From: Erpobdella octoculata
Taxonomy: Eukaryota > Annelida > Clitellata > Hirudinida > Erpobdellidae
DNA: 64,000 bases
Direction of reading: 5' to 3'
NCBI GenBank assembly: GCA_963978895.1
Contig: OZ022242.1
Coordinates: forward strand, 22,570,629 to 22,634,628
Below the pieces are notes generated by a model. That model saw nothing but the letters and a program-made list of their open reading frames with translations, was not told the DNA's origin and did not search any database. Shown here piece by piece: positions 53,508 through 64,000 of this stretch (position 1 is its first letter; the number at the start of each line of letters is the position of its first letter). The position numbers and the translations under genes were made by a program.

Positions 53508-54597
53508 ATGCCGCGAGAAAAATCCAAGTTTAAGTTACGTTGTTGCGAGTTAACCTGCGGGAACCTGGTTCGATCTGATAAATGGATGGAGCATTGTCAA
53601 AAGCGTCACGCTTTCAAATGTACTAGGTTAGCTTACCTTATCATTGTAAAAGAACTAATTTTAAAAAATTGAGACGGATTTTTAAACATCAACACATATT
53701 TTTGTGGTTTTGCGATTTCTGCGCCAACTTACAGGGTTACGAAAAGTTTTAGCATTTACACAAACATATATACATACATACACACAGCCGTATTGAATGT
53801 AGGACATTTTCCACCTCGGAAATTCCATTAAAACTATTTTTTACTGATAATTATAGTTAATAGTTAAAAATTTAGTCTAGTAGTTCTTATTATATTTTGC
53901 AAATTTTCACACGGGGAACGTCCGGCGGATAATGTTCGTTCCCCGGACGTTTATATAACCATTAAAATTGTTTTCTTTTACAATAAGTTTTACAAATCGC
54001 GTTTTATTTTGCTTAGGAATATGGAAATCAAATATAAAGTTATTGAATTTCAAGACGCAAGTGGTCAGTGGAAACCTTATAAATCCTCTGTTGATGATGT
54101 TGTGCAATTTTTACTAGATGGATGCAATGAATGTTGCAAAATAATTAACAGAGTTTAGACCAGTCTTTCACAACCTACACACGATTATATGCGTAAACGA
54201 TCGGATGTCCGGCACACGTTCGATGCAGAATGAAAGTGAAAATGAAGATGAAGATATTGAAACCGATAGCAAAGTTAATAATTGTAAAAAAATGGGCCGA
54301 ACAAAGTTTTGTCAAACCACTTAGAGCGCTTCAGGAATTGTCTGGATTTCCCGCATTGGACATCGTGTACAAGATATTTGTGTCACTTGCAATTACAAGC
54401 GCTAGTGCCGAGAGAGCGATGAGCAGGGTTCGACTCATTAAGAACCGGTTATAGACCTCAATGTTGGATGATTGGTTCTCTTCAATATTAATACTTGTCT
54501 CAGAAAAAGACATTTTGGAAAACATTCCTGTAGATAAAATCATTGATAGATTTGCTGCAACATCAAAACCGCTACAGAAACTTTTAATTAAATAAAT
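53508..54597 (+). pseudogene. hAT (P52rIPK/ZMYM-like) transposase relic, internally deleted
   Basis: A TATA-like GGCTATATAAAATAAAC lies about 75 bp upstream (53431). Exon 1 at 53508-53630 opens MPREKSKFKLRCCELTCGNL and has a C..C...H..H finger (MEHCQKRH). A donor at about AG|GTTAGC joins in frame to an acceptor near 54018 (CTTAG|GAATATGG); the second exon ends at a stop near 54158. Further on (54240-54594) comes a hAT dimerisation region: FPALDIVYKIFVSLAITSAS then AERAMSRVRLIKNRL, one TAG stop, and SMLDDWFSSILILVSEKDIL. The catalytic centre is missing. Confidence 0.65.
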
Positions 54598-54753
54598 TTA
54601 GATTTGGATTTATAGTTTTAAATGATTTTTTTCAATATTAACGTGTGTTGTTTTTCTGTGTTTAGGTATTATACCGAAATTAGACGAATTGTTGAGGAAA
54701 ATGTGTATAGAAAGAACAAAAAAGTGTGTTAAAACTCAAACTATATATATTTC

Positions 54754-55254
<501 letters not shown>

Positions 55255-55805
55255 CTAGCAGTGCCCGTAGCGGCTTCGCTCGCATGAAATTAGAGAATTT
55301 GAACCGTGCATCCATAGGTGTCGGCTCGGCTCGTCGACAACTTGGCCCAGCCCGTTTCAAAACCAAAATTCCTGGATCGGCACGGCCCGTCTAATTTGGG
55401 CCCGGCCCATCTTTACAGGCCTAGAAATTCTATATACTTGATGAAAAACTTCGGCCCGTCCCACCTTGACTTCAGGTTTGGCCCGGCCCGTCTGAAGACC
55501 CTAAAACTACAAAAATGACTATATGCTTAGTGAAAAACCTCGGCCCGTACCACCTTGTTTTAAGGTTTAGCCTGGCCCGTAAGAAGACCCTAAAATAACG
55601 GCTTGGCACGGCCGGTGATAAACTGGACTCAGCTACTTTAAACCGGCACAAAACCTCAAAATACTAAGTTCTACATCTGTAATGCTTGCAGTTGTTGAGT
55701 AGCAGTTATTTTAAAATCAAATAACCCTTATTTTGACCCCACATTTGAAGTCATGGAAACCAAAGTTTTAAAAAATGGTGAAACACTTATATCGTTATTT
55801 TTTGA
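55255..55805 (-). mobile_element. Helitron, CTAGCAG family, copy 5 (5'-truncated)
   Basis: CTAG at 55255 with the family's 3' hairpin and GGCCCG-rich region, broken off after about 550 bp at a tRNA-like sequence. Confidence 0.7.
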
Positions 55806-55849
55806 GGCACTGGTGGCAGAGCGGTAGAGCGTTCGCCTGTTGATCGTTT
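55806..55849 (+). repeat. tRNA-like A-box fragment
   Basis: GGTGGCAGAGCGGTAGAGCG followed by TTCGCCTGTTGATCG looks like the 5' half of a tRNA (A box TGGCAGAGCGG). No B box follows, so it is a truncated SINE head or tRNA fragment wedged between two Helitron copies. Confidence 0.5.
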
Positions 55850-57302
55850 GGAAATTAGAGAGTTTGAACCGTGCATCCATAGTAGAGATCATTTTTTTAG
55901 GTCTCGGCTCGGCCCGTCGACAAATTAGCCCAGCCCGTTTTGAAAACCCAAACTCCTGGCCCAGCACAGCCCGTCTAAATTAGGCCCGGCCCATTTTTAC
56001 AGGCCTAGAAGTTCTATATACTTGATGAAAAACTTCGGCCCGTCCCACCTTGACCTCAGGTTTGGCCCGGCCAAACTGAAGACCCTAAAATCACTAAAAT
56101 ATCTATATACTTGGTGAAAAACCTCGGCCCGTCCCACTTTGATTTAAGGTTTGGCCTGGCCCGTGTGAAGACTCTAAAATAACGGCTTGGCCCGGCCGAT
56201 GATAAACTGGACTTAGCTACTTTTAACCGGCACAAAACTTCAAAATACTAATTTTTACATTTGTAGCACTTACAGTTTGTGAGTAGCAAATAACCCTTAT
56301 TTCCACCCCACATTTGAGGTCCTGGAAACCAAATTTTCAAAAAATGCTGAAACACGTATTTCATTATTTTTGGAGTAGAAACTAAATACTAATTTTTACT
56401 TCTGTAGCATTAACAGTTTTTGAGTAGCAGCTACTTTAAAAACCAAATAACCAAAAAAATGATGAAACACATATATCTTTTTTTTTGAGTAGATACTAAG
56501 TATTAATTTTTACATCTGTGGCAATTACAGTTGTTGAGTAGCAGTTACTTTAAAAACCAAATAACCCAATTTTCCAACCCACATTTGAGGTCCGGGAAAC
56601 CAAATTTGTAAAAAATGGTGAAACACGTATATCTTTATTTTTAGAAAAGAAACTAAATAATAATATTTACATCTGTGGTATTTACTGTTTTTGAGTAGCA
56701 GTTACTATAAAAGACAATTAGCCCAATTTTCCACCCCACATTTGAAGTCCTGGAAACCAAATTTTCAAAAAATGCTAAAATACGTATTTCATTATTTTTG
56801 GAGTAGAAACTAAATACTAATTTTTACTCCTGTAGCATTAACAGTTTTTGAGTAGAAGCTACTTTAAAAACCAAATAACCCAATTTTCCAACCCACATTT
56901 GAGGTCCGGGAAACCGAATTTTCAAAAAATGGTGAAACAGGTATCTTTTTATTTTTCAAAAAGAATCTATATTCCAAATTTCAAAATCTTCTCATTTTTG
57001 GTTTTCGAGATATACATTGTTTTAGAAAAAAGTTTGTTTTCCAGTTTTTTCCCCTCAGGAGCAAAATTTTCAAAAATCCTTTCTTAGCGGATGTTTACGC
57101 TATAAAAGTAATATAAGTTCCAAATTTCACGTTCCTAGGATGAGGCGTTTGAGCTCGGCGTTGATTATCAGTCAGTCATCAGTCAGTCAGTCAGTCAGTC
57201 AGTCAGTCAGTCAGTCAGTCAGTCAGTCAGTCAGTCAGTCAGTCAGTCAGTCAGTCAGTCAGTCAGTCAGTCAGTCAGGACATGTTCTTTTATATATATA
57301 GA
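55850..57302 (-). mobile_element. Helitron, CTAGCAG family, copy 6 (3' end replaced)
   Basis: The family sequence runs from GAAATTAGAGAG to the 5' TCTATATATATAAAAGAACA end at 57302. The last about 35 bases, including the hairpin and CTAG, are replaced by the tRNA-like fragment. It has the longest CAGT run in the window (about 57168-57278). Confidence 0.75.
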
Positions 57303-58110
57303 TTAAAGTCGAAATATCTTAATTATATCGAAATATCGAAATTAATTAAAATTAACTAAATTAATTGACTTATTGTAAAACTAATAATTGAATATTGCAT
57401 TGTCTTCTATTTTGAGCATGTATGGAAAATTTGAAAAAAAATCTATCATCAGGAAGTGACTCAAAAATTGATTGCAAGATTTGAAACAGACAGAGAAACA
57501 AACAGAGACGACGAGTTAATAAAAGCATTGGTAAAAATTAACCTAGCATAACAATAAAATAAAACAAAATAACAAATTTAATTTACAGGGTCAGGTTATA
57601 CCAAACAAATATATGTGAAACAAAATTGTGAAAGGGATCGGAAATCGATGTCATAGTCATACCCTCAGTCATACCCGCCAAAAACCCACTGTTTCCGGAC
57701 TCTGTGCCATTCTCGGAGGTCAAAAATTTATAAAGTTCTAGTTATGGCATCTCGTAATCACAAACTATCAGCCAAGCTTATGACCATTATATATCTCATT
57801 TTAAAAACTGCTGTAGTTGGCAAGACGTAATCACCAACTTTACTGTCAAATTTCGAACAAGTTTCGATTGTCTGTTTTTTTTCTTTATGTACAGTTAAAA
57901 ACATGACATAGTTTCATTTAGTTTGGGTCATTCTTGACTGCAAATAGTTAAAGGTTTTAATTCGACGCAATGCCGAAAAACTTCTTTCTGGTGTTGCATT
58001 TGATATCGGAAAAACCAAATACAATTTTAATAATTTGACTACTTTTGACAATAAAGTTTTTGAAGTTTCATTTTTACTGAACATATCAACACAATTGACA
58101 GACTCTCGAC
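57303..58110. other. Unassigned spacer
   Basis: AT-rich, no coding frame or repeat family recognised. It ends in the target duplication CTCTCGAC. Confidence 0.4.
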
Positions 58111-58673
58111 TAGACCTCCTAGCCGAATTTTTTTATGTTTGTGGCTGGCTGAACAAATATTTCGGCTGATATCCGGATTAGCCGAATTTACGCGTAAAAT
58201 TATTATTCGGCTTGAATTTTAAATTATCCGGCTCATGATTCAAATTTGTGGCTGATAATTATTTTAAATTAGGCTAAAATTTCATATAACATGAGAAAAG
58301 AATTGTGATACTTAAATTTATTCCTATTTTAAAGCGTCTGTCATTAGCGATAATAAGTAAAGCAAAGATAATATAATGAAAATTAGACAACGTAATTGAT
58401 TTCAGAAAGAAATTCAGGAAATTAAACATTGCAAACCAATTTATACATAATAGTTGATTTTGCACTTTTACATTGAAAATTAGTTTTATAATGAGTCAAA
58501 CGTAACTAATACAAAAAAGGTCTAGGTTAAGCTGGCGTTCGGAAATCTTATAGCGGATTTTCGGCGTAGCGTTTTCGGCTGGCCGCCGGCTAACCGTAAC
58601 TTTTTCTCGGCTGATTTACGGCGGCTGTAAAAAGTTCGGCGGCGGCGGCGGCCGGCGGTGGCTAGGAGGTCTA
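58111..58673. mobile_element. hAT-type MITE with perfect 8-bp target duplication
   Basis: The left end TAGACCTCCTAGCC equals the reverse complement of the right end GGCTAGGAGGTCTA. CTCTCGAC occurs at 58103-58110 and 58674-58681. The left half is AT-rich with repeated CGGCT words; the right half is very GC-rich (GGCGGCGGCGGCGGCCGGCG). Non-coding. The 8-bp duplication fits hAT (also possible for related superfamilies). Confidence 0.8.
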
Positions 58674-58681
58674 CTCTCGAC

Positions 58682-59410
58682 GAGTCTCTCGTTATAAATA
58701 ATATTGGTATTTGACAAAAAAGTGGCCCCCGGTTCATAAACTGCTAGTTGTCAGGTCATTTAGTTGTCGAGTATATTACCATTACGAAAGGAATAGCAGA
58801 TAAATAAAACTGTTAGTTGGTAAGAAAAACCATCAACTGTCGGTCTAGCATATATCATATAATTCATATCATCATATTAGCGGAGGAATAAGTAGTCGAT
58901 GAGATATTAATTTTATAATACAATTTATTTAATTTAAAAATATACATATATGTATATTATAAAACTAAATAAATTACATTATTTTTAAGCGCCAAATAAA
59001 CTTTTAGGCGGAGCTAATTATTAATAACAAAATAATCTCCGCCTCGGGGCAGCTGAATATTCAACAACTGCAGGATCTTCGGGATTGCCATTTTATTCTT
59101 ATAATTCTATTGATAAATTAGAACAAACTTGATCAATCTCGGATCGCTGATGCGTTTTGTTATTATGTTGTTCTCGAACTCGGTCGGATTATTTATGTTA
59201 ATTATGTTATATTGCCTCTCTACGGCAATTTATAGTTGATTTGTCTATGATTATTTAAAGATTCATTAAAAATAATAGATATATCTCACTATCATATATA
59301 ATATTTTTTAGAACAAACTTAATCACTGTAATACTAAGTAATAATTACAACAACAACAACTGATAATCATTATTGTGTTTTCATTTGACAGGATTATATT
59401 ACTGGATATC
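58682..59410. other. Unassigned spacer
   Basis: AT-rich. A segment near 59070-59100 matches 50622-50660 in inverse orientation. No gene recognised. Confidence 0.4.
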
Positions 59411-59545
59411 ATGGTTAAGTGTGCAGCTTTTGGATGTAGAAGTGGCTATGTGATGATGTTGAGAAGTCGACAATAAAAATAGCCTTTCATGCTTTTCCAT
59501 TAAAAGACATAGATCTATGCAACAAATGGATTCGAGCCAATCCAA
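59411..59545 (+). pseudogene. THAP zinc-finger fragment, truncated
   Basis: ATG 59411 opens MVKCAAFGCRSGY, then a one-base loss shifts the frame to STIKIAFHAFPLKDIDLCNK WIRANP. C-x4-C, a FHxFP box and the conserved Trp are hallmarks of the THAP domain, a C2CH DNA-binding module found in host regulators and P-element-like transposases. The second C/H pair and the AVPTIF box are missing because a SINE begins at about 59546. Probably a P-element-derived or host THAP relic. Confidence 0.65.
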
Positions 59546-59740
59546 TGGTGGTATAGCGGTAAGGCATTCGCCTGTGGACTGAGAGTCAGCGGTTCGAATC
59601 CCGGTAGGCGCCTATAAATGAATGCCTCTGGTTGCCCTGACTAAATAGGCCCACAAGTGAGTTGGATAAAGTGATTCGTGGCTTAGAAGTCTAACGATTA
59701 ACGCCACGTTAAACATTGTCAAACTTTTAACGTTAATTTA
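59546..59740 (+). repeat. tRNA-derived SINE
   Basis: A box TGGTATAGCGGTAAGG and B box GGTTCGAATCC (59591-59601) are well preserved. The acceptor stem does not pair, so it is not a functional tRNA gene. The tRNA-unrelated body ends AACGATTAACGCCACGTTAA, shared with 44884-45030. It truncates the THAP fragment. Confidence 0.7.
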
Positions 59741-60213
59741 AAAAATGAAAACAAAATAAATGTGATGTAGGAAAAATTAATAAATGACAGTGATGTGTTG
59801 TTTAATCTTATTCTTCAACGGGTTTTATTTAAATTCAACAAAAAAGTTTTGGTGGCGCCGGCGCTAATACCCCCTTTTTACACTATTGCAGTCAATTTGT
59901 TACAAAATGTTTGACGCAGAGAAGAAGGTTGATGCAATAAAAATTCAAAACATGGCGATGTCACCACTGCCCCCTTATATCCTTCACTAAAACAAACAAA
60001 AAGTCATTTTACATCTTCAGATTCTCAATTAAAGTTCGTTAAATTTAGTTTTAAAAAAACTTAGATAGCGTAATAATTAATGTAATAATCCAATTGATAA
60101 ACAAGTAGTAATATAGTTTTTTAAAATTAAATCTTATAATTCATAGAACAATAATTTTTTGCCTTAAAAGATTTTTAATCATCTCTGGCATTATTGATTA
60201 TAGTCTACGTTGT
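59741..60213. other. 3' flank of the serine protease gene
   Basis: AT-rich sequence downstream (minus strand) of the protease stop codon. AATAAA overlaps the stop itself (TAAATAAA). No other feature. Confidence 0.4.
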
Positions 60214-62523
60214 TTATTTACGATGGTTCTGAGAATCCAGCCACTCTTTGTAAGCACTGATCCTTGTATAAACAGACGGATATTCAGGATTGCAACCAGA
60301 ATAGCCCCACGACGTTGTTCCAACGAGTTCCCAGTTACCAGGAGCTACTTCACATACGAGGGGGCCTCCCGAATCGCCCTGCAATTTTAAGTTAAAACTT
60401 CAGAAAATTTCAAAGTTAGAATAGTTAAAACAACCTAGTTATTAAAATATTGAAATAAATTGTTTTTAAATTTTGGCTTTTATTAGATTGACAAAATCAG
60501 TTTGCCACAAGGCGGTATTATGAAATTTAACGTTTTTATATTATACTAGCGGGGTTACCCGGCGTTGCTCGGGGTTTTCAGAAGTTTTTTTTATCATTTT
60601 TCTCTCTTGCTCCCGTTTCCTTCCCCGCTTGCTCTCCCGTTTCCGTTCCCGCTTGCTCTCCCGTTTCCGTTCCCGCTCGCGCTCATTTTTTCTTTTCCAC
60701 TCTTTCATAACTTATTTTAGCCCATAAGACGTAAAATAGATTTGCTAAAAGTTGCTTGAAGCCTTCAAACGTTGTTACGTAAACAAAATTTGAATTTTAT
60801 TACGCAATTACCTTCGATGGTCGTACATAGGAACTTTTGGCCTGGAAAGTTAAGAAAGGGAAAAAGTTAAGAAGGTTTGGACTCCTTCTCCGATCCCCCG
60901 GCTCAGGGGGTCAAAAAACCTTCCGGGCCAAAAGTGCCTATACGTGATCATTGCATAAGTTTTCGAAGCACTGTTTACAACTGCGCAAGCGAGCAGAAAC
61001 GGGAGAGCAAACGGAAATGAAAGAACGAACTGGAACTGGAGAATGAGCAAGAACGGCAACGGGAAAGCAAGCGGGAACGAAAAGCGACCGGAGCGAAAGA
61101 GCGTGTAGAAAAGCAAAAGCGACCGGAACGAGAAACAAGCGGGAGTGGGATAGCGACCGGGAACGGGAAAGCGACCAGGAGCAGGAGAGCTAGCAGGGAA
61201 GGAAACGGGAAAAAGAAAAAACGGTAGAAAAACTTCTAAAACCCCGGACAACGCCGGTAACCCGCTAGTTTTCTTATATCCGTGTGCTTGATTTATATAA
61301 TCCATATTTTTTTGGCTTGATTTTACTCGCATTCTTTTTGGGCTTCTAAGATTTTATAAAAAGCATTGGTAATACTTGCTAATATTAATTAATGCATGTG
61401 TTTGTAGAGGAAAACCGTTGGTTGTGTTTAAATAGCATAAGATGGCAGGAAACAAAACTACAAAATAACTTACGCTGCACGATGCTGAAGTTTTATCGGA
61501 TTTGTCATAAATGCAAACTTGTTTGTCAGTCACCTTTTCACCCCAATGAGATACGCATTCACTTCTTGTTATCACATTCATATTTGCTTCTAACAAATAC
61601 TCCGCTACTGGACCACCACCTGATAATGCAAACGTCTAAGAACTTAAACATGTCTTTATGTGTTATGATCTATTGGTCTATAGTTATTAAATGTGCACAC
61701 AAAGCATTGCAAAAAGATAAGGCGATGTTTCTACTTTTTAAAAACTTGTTTACACACTTTTACTTAACTTGACTTCTCTGTCTGTCTGTCGTCAAATTTT
61801 GCAATCGATTTTAAACTAACTTCCCGATGAGCTAGATACTTAAAAATTTAAATATACCTTCGAACTGATTAACAATGCATTCTATCAAATTTTGGAATCG
61901 ATTGGACAAAATTTAATTAAATAATAATTTGTGATATTTTTGTCGAACTACTTATTGTCTATGCTAATATGCTCGCTGTTTATGTAGTAAAAATATAATT
62001 GTGTTTTTAGAAAAACTTTGTTTTTTGCTTCACTTGTTACGAACTTTAATTCATGCTACAATCTCTGTTTGAGTATCTGTTTATGTGTGTGTGTGTCTTT
62101 CTCTGTACGCAAATCTTGCAAGTAAAATTTAATCAGCTTTTTGACTAGCTAGGAAGTTCAAAGTTTCATCATAGCTTTATATTGGATGACAATACATGAT
62201 TCAATTAAAATAAACTTAATTTGAACATCTTTCGTATTTCTAAATTGAGTGTATTTGAAACCAAAGTGTGTGTTGAAAACTTCGTTTTTCCTTTACTTGT
62301 TTTTATCACATTCAACATAATCTAAAATAAACAACCATTACCCACCATAAATTCTGCCCCATCCAGTAATGAAGCAGTTCTTTCCTACTTGATCTGTTGT
62401 AGTGGCCCTTTGAATATATTTTATATTTATTTTTCCTTCCGATTCTTCAATTGGTTCTTCCCAAGATAAGTAGGCTATGTCATTTGGTAATCCTAGAAGT
62501 TCCACCGAAAGATAATTTGGATG
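60214..62523 (-). CDS. S1-family (chymotrypsin-fold) serine protease, last three exons
   Basis: Exons on the minus strand: 62523-62346, 61619-61474 and 60378-60214, with compatible phases (1, 0) and GT/AG borders. The first starts [20 protein letters not shown] (catalytic Asp in NDIAYL) and has NCFITGWGR. The second begins [22 protein letters not shown] and ends TSASCS. The third opens [20 protein letters not shown] (catalytic Ser) and continues [23 protein letters not shown], stop at 60214. By chymotrypsin numbering the specificity position 189 is Ala rather than the Asp of trypsin, and 226 is Ser, so specificity is probably chymotrypsin- or elastase-like. The exon with the catalytic His and the signal peptide must lie beyond 64000. 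Frames are intact, so the gene is probably active, typically a secreted digestive or extracellular enzyme. Introns carry Helitron material. Confidence 0.85.
60546..61268. mobile_element. Back-to-back Helitron pair in a protease intron
   Basis: CTAGCGGGGTTACCCGGCG at 60546 and CCGGACAACGCCGGTAACCC followed by CTAG at 61268 are inverted Helitron 3' ends, as in the 4723-8150 array but with no tandem duplication and no TA centre. The middle (60700-60850) keeps AAAATAGATTTGCTAAAAG and TTACGTAAACAAAATTTG, diagnostic of the longer family members. Confidence 0.7.
61780..62340. repeat. Helitron-derived intronic repeat
   Basis: Shares ACAATCTCTGTTTG, GTACGCAAATCTTGCAAG, CAGCTTTTTGACTAGCTAGG and TTTCCTTTACTTGTTTT with 21170-21440 and, inverted, with 29910-30170. 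It lies in the intron between protease exons at 62346 and 61619. Confidence 0.55.
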
Positions 62524-62792
62524 CTACGAAGTAGAACATAAATTTTAATTTTTATAACTTTTTCTTATTTTAATTGTATTATCGTCGACCAGTAAAAACG
62601 GATGAGGTTTTATTTTTCATATTGAAATAATAAGTCTTTAGCTTGTCTTAAAGTTGGTCTAAAAATTAAACATCTATGCGAGAGCCCGGTTTCTATTTAA
62701 TTGTGCCTACTTTAATTCTCTTGACAACTTGTATCACATTAATTTGCCATAGAACAAATCGTCACGCGAAAAGGTCTTACACAAACGTGGGC

Positions 62793-62795
<3 letters not shown>
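62524..62795 (-). other. Protease intron upstream of the Asp exon
   Basis: The acceptor is TTCTACTTCGTAG at about 62524-62536 (minus strand). Nothing else recognised. Confidence 0.5.

Positions 62796-62874
<79 letters not shown>
62796..62874. repeat. (TA)n microsatellite
   Basis: TA tract at the edge of the tRNA-derived tandem units. Confidence 0.95.

Positions 62875-64000
<1,126 letters not shown>

Overview
The window looks like strongly AT-rich nuclear DNA from an invertebrate animal. It has intron-bearing genes for a metazoan-type Mediator subunit (MED10) and a chymotrypsin-fold serine protease. Almost everything else is transposon-derived: CR1/L2-like LINEs, a Penelope-like element, many Helitrons, several hAT families, tRNA-derived and 5S-related repeats, and long (TA)n tracts. 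The species cannot be named from the sequence. There are no bacterial-style operons and no CRISPR array.

Host genes, all on the minus strand. A complete four-exon MED10 homologue (MED10-B, 137 codons) lies at 24688-28923. Its first intron holds a hAT element, a Helitron fragment and a Penelope-like element. A second, more canonical MED10 first exon (MED10-A) is at 4068-4198 with the same intron position; its other exons are not in the window. Three exons of an S1 serine protease (60214-62523) carry the Asp and Ser of the triad; the His exon should lie beyond the right edge. A THAP-domain fragment (59411-59545) is cut off by a SINE.

Layout. 0.2-2.8 kb: a broken uncharacterised metazoan family member plus an inverted fragment with a CXC (tesmin/TSO1-like) domain. 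3.1-3.8 kb: a MITE. 4.7-8.1 kb: three tandem units, each with back-to-back Helitron 3' ends and an 18-bp minisatellite. 8.4-9.3 kb: a LINE 3' end. 9.3-20.0 kb: a very large inverted repeat built of about 1.1-kb Helitron-like units (5' TCCC..., 3' palindromic hairpin and CTGG), invaded by a hAT element with a perfect 8-bp target duplication. 20-24.6 kb: LINE and hAT relics and tandem arrays. 24.7-28.9 kb: MED10-B. 29-42.7 kb: nested Helitrons of three 3'-end types, two copies of a Helitron N-terminal coding region, tRNA-derived tandem repeats and a second Penelope-like fragment. 42.7-51.8 kb: three LINEs, one breaking up a hAT relic. 52-59 kb: hAT elements, Helitrons and a hAT-type MITE. 59.4-64 kb: THAP fragment, SINE, protease, tRNA-derived tandem units and the longest (TA)n tracts.

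The strongest unusual signals are: (1) two hammerhead ribozymes (28484-28527 and 41377-41418) in Penelope-like terminal repeats, with every helix preserved by compensatory changes; (2) two divergent MED10 paralogues; (3) the 10.7-kb inverted Helitron array; (4) Helitrons joined head-to-tail with no spacer at 37736/37737.
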